A DNA stretch of 64,000 bases from positions 19,514-83,513 of the forward strand of contig NZ_SLAP01000001.1 in assembly GCF_007126775.1 (NCBI RefSeq), in the 5' to 3' direction. The translations under genes and the position numbers were made by a program. The stretch comes from Cecembia sp. GTDB lineage: Bacteria; Bacteroidota; Bacteroidia; Cytophagales; Cyclobacteriaceae. A model generated the notes under the pieces. The model saw only the letters and a program-made list of their open reading frames with translations, made no database searches and was not told where the DNA came from. Shown piece after piece: positions 58,362-64,000 of the stretch. The number at the start of each line of letters is the position of its first letter. The first letter of the stretch is position 1.

Positions 58362-60104
58362 ATGTCAAATTTTAGCCGTAGAAATTTCCTCAAAAGCACT
58401 GTTATCCTATCCAGTGGACTTATCGTTCCGGCTTATCTGAAAAGTTGTCAGTCACCCGATGAGGTTTATGATATAGTCATTTATGGAGCCACCTCAGCAG
58501 GTATCATCGCTGCTGTGAAGGCCGCAGAAATGGGCAATTCCTGTATCATCGTGGAACCATCAGGTCATATTGGAGGCTTGACCACAGCTGGCCTTGGAGC
58601 GACGGACCTGGGTTACGCGGACGCCATAGGGGGCATGTCAAGAGGGTTTTACCAAAGACTAAGGGAATATTACAAAGCCGAATCCATCTGGAAATACGAA
58701 GAGCCGCATATTGTTGGTGCGAATGATACTTCTTGGTTTTTTGAACCCAGTGCTGCAATGGCGGTGTACAATGCCATGTTGGAAGAAAATAACATTCCAC
58801 TTGTACTGGATGAGCGTTTGATTCTTGGAAGCAATGGGGTGAACAAAAGAGGCACGGGCATTTCCTCCATTGTAACCGAAAATGGCAATGTTTATCAGGG
58901 GAAAATTTTTATCGATGCCACCTATGAGGGAGACCTGATGGCCATGGCAGGTGTTTCCTATCATGTTGGTAGAGAAGCCAATGCTGTTTATGGAGAAACC
59001 TTAAATGGAATTCAAAAGATCAGGACCCATTACCATATCATTCCTGGTTTTGTGGATCCTTATATTGAAGCCGGTAATCCCCAAAGTGGCATTTTACCGG
59101 GTGTATCGGCTGAGGATCCAGGGAAGGATTTTGAGGGGGACCACCGGATTCAGGCCTATTGTTTCCGCCTTTGTCTGACGGATGTGGAAGCCAATAAGGT
59201 TCCTTTTGAAAAACCGGAAGGATATGAAGAACTGGAATATGAACTGCTGTTCCGGAATTTCGAAGCAGGGGAGAACCGCATCCCATGGCTTCCCCATATG
59301 ATGCCCAACCGAAAAACAGATACCAATAACCGTTGGGGAATTTCCACCAATAAAATCGGGATCAACTATGGCTATCCCAATGGAAGCTATGCACAGCGGG
59401 CCAGCATCATTGCCGAGCAGGAGCATTACCAAAAAGGGTTGATGTGGACCTTGGCCAATCACCCTAGGATTCCGGACAATGTGCGAGGAGAAGTAAGCAA
59501 ATGGGGCTTGGCCATGGATGAGTTTACGGATAATGGCCATTGGCCATCAAACATCTATGTGCGGGAAGCCAGAAGGATGGTAGGGGAATATGTGATGACC
59601 GAGCAGGATTGCCGAAGGATGAAAGTATCAGATCAAGCCATAGGCATGGGCTCTTATACCATGGATTCCCATAATGTGCAGCGTTATATCACCCCTTTTG
59701 GCTGTGTTCAGAATGAGGGAAATATTGAAGAAGGTACAGGTGGGCCCTATGTGATACCTTATGGCTGTATCCTTCCCAAAAAGAATGAATGTGACAATTT
59801 GCTTATCACATGCGCAGTTTCATCTTCGCATATTGCTTATGGATCTATCCGTATGGAACCTGTATTTATGATTTTGGGGCAATCGGCTGCGGTTGCAGCG
59901 GGAATGGCTTTGGAAACCAATACAGGGCTGCATGATCTTCCTTATCCAAGGTTGAGGGAAAGACTAATCGCCGATGGGCAGCGCTTGGATTTGGATACAG
60001 AAAAATTTCCGGCATTACCACCTGACGCAGAACCACCAAAAGAAAGGAGAAGGATTGGTGGGGAACCTTTGATTTATGGGGGATGTGTGGTGAGAGAGGG
60101 ATGA
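58362..60104 (+). CDS. FAD-dependent oxidoreductase, signal-peptide-bearing
   Basis: MSNFSRRNFLKSTVILSSGLIVPAYLKSC then VYDIVIYGATSAGIIAAVKAAEMGNSCIIVEPSGHIGGLTTAGLGATD; start 58362 inside ORF 58302. Confidence 0.9.
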   Translation: MSNFSRRNFLKSTVILSSGLIVPAYLKSCQSPDEVYDIVIYGATSAGIIAAVKAAEMGNSCIIVEPSGHIGGLTTAGLGATDLGYADAIGGMSRGFYQRLREYYKAESIWKYEEPHIVGANDTSWFFEPSAAMAVYNAMLEENNIPLVLDERLILGSNGVNKRGTGISSIVTENGNVYQGKIFIDATYEGDLMAMAGVSYHVGREANAVYGETLNGIQKIRTHYHIIPGFVDPYIEAGNPQSGILPGVSAEDPGKDFEGDHRIQAYCFRLCLTDVEANKVPFEKPEGYEELEYELLFRNFEAGENRIPWLPHMMPNRKTDTNNRWGISTNKIGINYGYPNGSYAQRASIIAEQEHYQKGLMWTLANHPRIPDNVRGEVSKWGLAMDEFTDNGHWPSNIYVREARRMVGEYVMTEQDCRRMKVSDQAIGMGSYTMDSHNVQRYITPFGCVQNEGNIEEGTGGPYVIPYGCILPKKNECDNLLITCAVSSSHIAYGSIRMEPVFMILGQSAAVAAGMALETNTGLHDLPYPRLRERLIADGQRLDLDTEKFPALPPDAEPPKERRRIGGEPLIYGGCVVREG

Positions 60105-60444
60105 GGGGAAAGGGTTTATGAGTTGAATGAACATTGAACATTTAAACAATGAACATAAATCGGTTCAGCGTTCGGGAGTTCAGGGTTCATGGTAGGTTTA
60201 AGGTTTAAGGGGTTAAAAGTGTTGATTCGATAAAACGTGTGATGATGAATAGGAGGTTTGACCCGTGATGGGGTCATATATTTATAGGACCAACGCGCTT
60301 GCTATAAACATTCGACTCCGATGGGATCGAATATAGAAAAACAGCTCTTTAGGATCTTGAAAACTGCATCAATCCCAATTTTTTTTTGTGTCTTCGTGCC
60401 TACGTGGCAAAAATTTTGTAACCTAAATCTTTATGAGTCCATCA

Positions 60445-61077
60445 TCACTTTTTCACCTTATCAAACCTATATCCTCCCTTTGTTGAACCCCAAACCTGCT
60501 CCCCTTGGGTATTCCAACCTTGATCCCAAGAAGTCATCCCATTTTTATCCAGTTTGACTTTGGAGGTAGTATAGCTGGCACCCCTTAGATTGGAAGGGCA
60601 GTCCTGGTCTCGGGTGGACCCTTCAAACTGCCTCTTTCCGGTTTTACGTAAAAATATCCCGCAGCCTTCTTTGTGGGTCAACATGTCCTTGTTCAAGGAA
60701 GTCAAGATACCGGGATCTTTAATTTTTCCAGCAAAACGGGCCTCATCCTGTATCTCATACACCTGGCTGACCAAGGTATAGGCATCTTCCTTATACAAAT
60801 GGTACACCCGCACTCGGTAGGGTGCTTCCGGTGAACTGGCCATGGCCTGTTCCACATACAACCAATACCCATCCTTTGCATCCTTCCAAATGGGCTGAAT
60901 GATGAGGCTGATATGGAAAAACTCAGGGTCTTCCAACGATTGGGCCTCCGAACTGAAACTCCCGGACATGATCTCATAAAGGTCCTTGAGGTCTTTTGGA
61001 GAGACTTTTTGCTGTTGAGCGGTTAATGGGTTGATGCCCAATAAAAAAAAGCAAAGGACTAGGATGAAATATTTCAT
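60445..61077 (-). CDS. CpcT/CpeT-like protein
   Basis: LKDLYEIMSGSFSSEAQSLEDPEFFHISLIIQPIW...DGYWLYVEQAMASSPEAPYRVRVYHLY; GCGIFLRKTGKRQFEGSTRDQDCPSNLRGASYTTSKV. Confidence 0.8.
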   Translation of the reverse strand: MKYFILVLCFFLLGINPLTAQQQKVSPKDLKDLYEIMSGSFSSEAQSLEDPEFFHISLIIQPIWKDAKDGYWLYVEQAMASSPEAPYRVRVYHLYKEDAYTLVSQVYEIQDEARFAGKIKDPGILTSLNKDMLTHKEGCGIFLRKTGKRQFEGSTRDQDCPSNLRGASYTTSKVKLDKNGMTSWDQGWNTQGEQVWGSTKGGYRFDKVKK

Positions 61078-61140
61078 ATACTAAATTTAAGGCCAAAAGT
61101 TAACAATAAACAACAAGTTTCTGGCTGGATTAAATCAAAA

Positions 61141-62295
61141 TTATCGGACATAAATCCGTGACTGGGAGGTGAAATCAGAAACTTCTTCTGCACTTTTTCC
61201 TTCAAAATATTCGTATTGAATTTTTTCTTTTTCCAGCAATTGAATCAATAAAGTCCCTTCAGGAGTAACATTTTCGTTTTGGATCAGTAACCAATGATTG
61301 GCCACTTCAAACTTAATATGACCCGATTCCATGGTAATGTCCTCTGGCATGGGGGTATTTCCTTTGACAAACCAAATATAGGGCTCTATATCCCGGGTAT
61401 GGATACCATCTCCGTCCATTAGCGGGCTGGCATCTGCTATGGTTATCCTGTCTCCATATAGATCATGCCTGGCAAAAATCAGTTGCCTGCTCCACTGGGT
61501 GATTTCTGTGGTTCCTTCCAAAAACCAATTTCCTGCCAAAGTACCTTCTTTGTCATACGCCACCCGCCCACATCTTGGTTGTGCAGTCCTTGCAGTAATC
61601 GCCCATACTTTCTCTTGAAGAGAAGGGGGCAAATAATCTGTAAAGCATACCGCCGAACGGTATTCCATACCGTACATCTCCGGATTGGCAAAGTAATGCT
61701 CCCTCTCATAGTCATACATGCCAATGTCAAGGCCTGGATGGGGACCTACATAGCCAATAACCTGTCCAGCTGTTATTTTAATATTCACCCTATTGTGTAC
61801 CCCTCTGCCTTCTTTTATTTCACCAGCTTGTTCCAAAATTTCTTCCGACAAAGCTGTAACATGTCCATAGTATCCGCCAGCATGCTTGCTGAATACCATA
61901 TCCAAAGAAAAATCATCATAATCTCTTCCCAATAAATCGGGGGGAGCATTCCCATCTACTACAGTTCGAAATTCTTTCTCTATGTTGTAAATATATCCGT
62001 CTCCCATAGCATAGACCGGAATTTGAGCTGGGAAAGTATATGGATTCAATAAACGGAATCCCCCATGCATCTTGGGAATGCCATGAATCTGACCTATGGC
62101 ATCCATCACCAACATTTCCTCTAAGTCTGTGGGAAGGTGGGTAAAAATAACCTGCTCGGGTAAATCTGAAAATTGATCATGTATGCTCTGATTTCCAGAA
62201 GGTGTAGAATCACCCGAACCATCACAAGAGAAAATAGTCGAGAGGATCAATCCTATAATTGCATAATAAAAGAATTGGTTATAACTGGTTTGCAT
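61141..62295 (-). CDS. Lipoprotein of unknown function, possibly M23-like beta-domain
   Basis: Lipobox (LSTIFSCDG); DGYIYNIEKEFR ... VNIKITAGQVIGYVGPHPGLDIGMYD weakly resembles M23 architecture without canonical motifs. Confidence 0.6.
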   Translation of the reverse strand: MQTSYNQFFYYAIIGLILSTIFSCDGSGDSTPSGNQSIHDQFSDLPEQVIFTHLPTDLEEMLVMDAIGQIHGIPKMHGGFRLLNPYTFPAQIPVYAMGDGYIYNIEKEFRTVVDGNAPPDLLGRDYDDFSLDMVFSKHAGGYYGHVTALSEEILEQAGEIKEGRGVHNRVNIKITAGQVIGYVGPHPGLDIGMYDYEREHYFANPEMYGMEYRSAVCFTDYLPPSLQEKVWAITARTAQPRCGRVAYDKEGTLAGNWFLEGTTEITQWSRQLIFARHDLYGDRITIADASPLMDGDGIHTRDIEPYIWFVKGNTPMPEDITMESGHIKFEVANHWLLIQNENVTPEGTLLIQLLEKEKIQYEYFEGKSAEEVSDFTSQSRIYVR

Positions 62296-62630
62296 CGTAT
62301 TTAGGGTCTAAAAATTACCAATAAGGTTTAGTGTTCGGTAAGAAAATCTTTTACCAAAACTAATTTAGAAAATTAATGATGAAAGGCAATGTAAATTGCT
62401 GATTAATTGCTGGTTAAGTTGATATTATTTTATATTTTATCCCAAAATAAGCCTTGGATTACATATGCTTTTTGGAGCCTTTCTTTACATTTCGAAATGT
62501 TTCATTAAAAAGCCTAAATTAAAATCCCATCTATATGTTTTTAGCTAATAAAAATTGATTTTATCAATCTATCCGAATTTAGCTTATTGAAAGCAATATT
62601 GAATGCGGCCAAGTTTCTCAATGGAGTTAA

Positions 62631-63047
62631 TCAAATTTGAGCGTTATTTTCAGTCCCGCTTTTTTCTCTTTTCCTCTCGATAAAAAATAAAATAAAAGCC
62701 AACAAGCCGAAACTGAATTCGGCAAGGAAGCTCAGCCAATTGGAAGTATTACTGGCCCCATCAAAAACAATCCCGTATAACCTTGCCAAAGACGTAATTC
62801 CAATAGAACCGGCCAAAACAATCAAACCATATTGAATTCTTTTTTTGTCCAAGACAAAATAAAGCAATAAAATTCCAAGACCGATTTCCATTCCTCCCAG
62901 GACAGCACGGATATGGTTGGCAGCGCTTCTGTCCGGTAAAATGATGCCGTCTATATCGGTAATGGCATCTGGATGAATAAAAAATAATAATCCAAAACCA
63001 AAGTATACCAAACTGCCCAAAATCAACAAGATTTTTGAAATTTTCAT
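62631..63047 (-). CDS. DUF4345-like four-TM membrane protein
   Basis: MKISKILLILGSLVYFGFGLLFFIHPDAITDIDGI...HIRAVLGGMEIGLGILLLYF. Confidence 0.7.
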   Translation of the reverse strand: MKISKILLILGSLVYFGFGLLFFIHPDAITDIDGIILPDRSAANHIRAVLGGMEIGLGILLLYFVLDKKRIQYGLIVLAGSIGITSLARLYGIVFDGASNTSNWLSFLAEFSFGLLAFILFFIERKREKSGTENNAQI

Positions 63048-63332
63048 GATGTTGCGTTTTAAATGAAAATCATTCACTTTAGATACTGAGATATCCCCAA
63101 TTTACGAGATGGTAAAATAGAGAACTGAAATAAATAGCTGATTTCTCCAACACATTGAATTGGAACATAATTGGCAAACAATACATATTTCATCCAAATT
63201 AATTTAATATTGAATATAAGGTAAATTATATCTCAACCCGTCTGAATAGGTTGAAGGGCTATTTTCTTTTGTTACTTTTTTTATGATGATTAATATCGTG
63301 CTTTAGTAAGAGTGTTTTACTCTCTTATTCAA

Positions 63333-64000
63333 TCAATAAGAATTTAAATTTAATCCTTTTTCAATATTTTGGCTTAATTCAGCAATAAAACGAGCCATTG
63401 GAGCGCCATCCATGACATCATGGTCCATGAGTATGGACATTTTAAGCATTTCCCTGATGGCGACCTGATCGTCTACAATGGCGGGTTGCTTTACAATGGA
63501 ACTGACACCGAAACAGACAGGGTGGATGGAAATGGGGATAAACCAACCCTTCACATCTCCCATCATACCCAAGGAAGAAAAACTTACATTCCCCATTTTC
63601 CGGAATGCCAGTTTAGGGTTTTTCAATAAGTACCTCCAAAACCACCTCCTTAAAAATCCAGGGAGTATATAATACAAGCGTTCTGATTTTTGCCGCTTTC
63701 GATGCAGGACAATATCCTTATCCGTTAAGGGCTTCGACTTCGCATCCTGGATCAGTCTGCTGATCTCCTCAATGCTTAATTCCTGGGCTTTTTCAATCAA
63801 CAGCGGAATGGGCACTCTCGCCCCATTGATTTCTTTTTCCACCAGGATCGAGATATTGATGTCCTCAAAGATGATTTGTTTGTTTCTTCCCATAAGGTAA
63901 GAACCGGATGTATCGTGATTTTTGATGGTTCTCGCGATCACAGAGATCAACCATGCATTAAATGATATTGGATCTTCTTGAATTTGATTGTATTCACTGA
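63333..64000 (-). CDS. 2-oxoacid dehydrogenase E2-type acyltransferase domain protein (5' end outside window)
   Basis: C-terminal DHDVMDGAPMARFIAEL matches the E2 catalytic HxxxDG region; frame is open past the listed start to the window edge (SEYNQIQEDPISFNAWL...). Confidence 0.85.
   Translation of the reverse strand, partial: SEYNQIQEDPISFNAWLISVIARTIKNHDTSGSYLMGRNKQIIFEDINISILVEKEINGARVPIPLLIEKAQELSIEEISRLIQDAKSKPLTDKDIVLHRKRQKSERLYYILPGFLRRWFWRYLLKNPKLAFRKMGNVSFSSLGMMGDVKGWFIPISIHPVCFGVSSIVKQPAIVDDQVAIREMLKMSILMDHDVMDGAPMARFIAELSQNIEKGLNLNSY

Noticed and set aside
59094-59540. 148-aa antisense ORF inside the FAD oxidoreductase gene
   Set aside because: Same reasoning; no domain or start context.
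1-64000. tRNA/rRNA genes, prophage, toxin-antitoxin or defence islands
   Set aside because: No cloverleaf, T-loop, rRNA, phage-structural or defence-gene signatures were recognised on reading; a tRNAscan/DefenseFinder run would be decisive.

Overview
This is a 64 kb chromosomal segment from a Bacteroidota bacterium, most likely Cyclobacteriaceae-like. The taxonomy is inferred from T9SS sorting domains, a SusE-type lipoprotein, TAnnTTTG-type promoter boxes and gene content. Most of it is ordinary chromosome: dnaG, ribBA, surE, ffh, dprA, galE, a split transketolase, bcp, a moaA-moaD-moeB-moaE cluster, S9 and S10 peptidases, and a YfhO/GT4/FkbM/flippase operon. A starch/maltose locus (MFS sugar transporter, GH31, LacI regulator, SusE-like lipoprotein, T9SS-tagged GH13, second GH13) adjoins fba, pfkA and mgsA. 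It has no susC/susD, and CRE-like palindromes lie on both sides of lacI. The best candidates for something undescribed are non-coding: (1) a ~220-nt structured RNA candidate at 25520-25742 with its own TAtaTTTG box, an 11-bp end-closing helix and a T-rich 3' end (possibly 6S-like); (2) two ~225-bp elements with terminal inverted repeats and perfect 20-21-bp internal hairpins, which bracket an ECF-sigma/Spy-like operon; (3) a mosaic of REP-like and dispersed repeats at 52.7-53.1 kb and 57.7-58.3 kb; (4) a 17-bp palindrome upstream of moaA. Two tandem ~1050-aa IgGFc-binding-like/PKD/SprB-repeat T9SS proteins are the most distinctive coding feature. I recognised no tRNA, rRNA, CRISPR array, prophage or complete IS. 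All calls come from reading the sequence and the supplied ORFs; no database searches were run.
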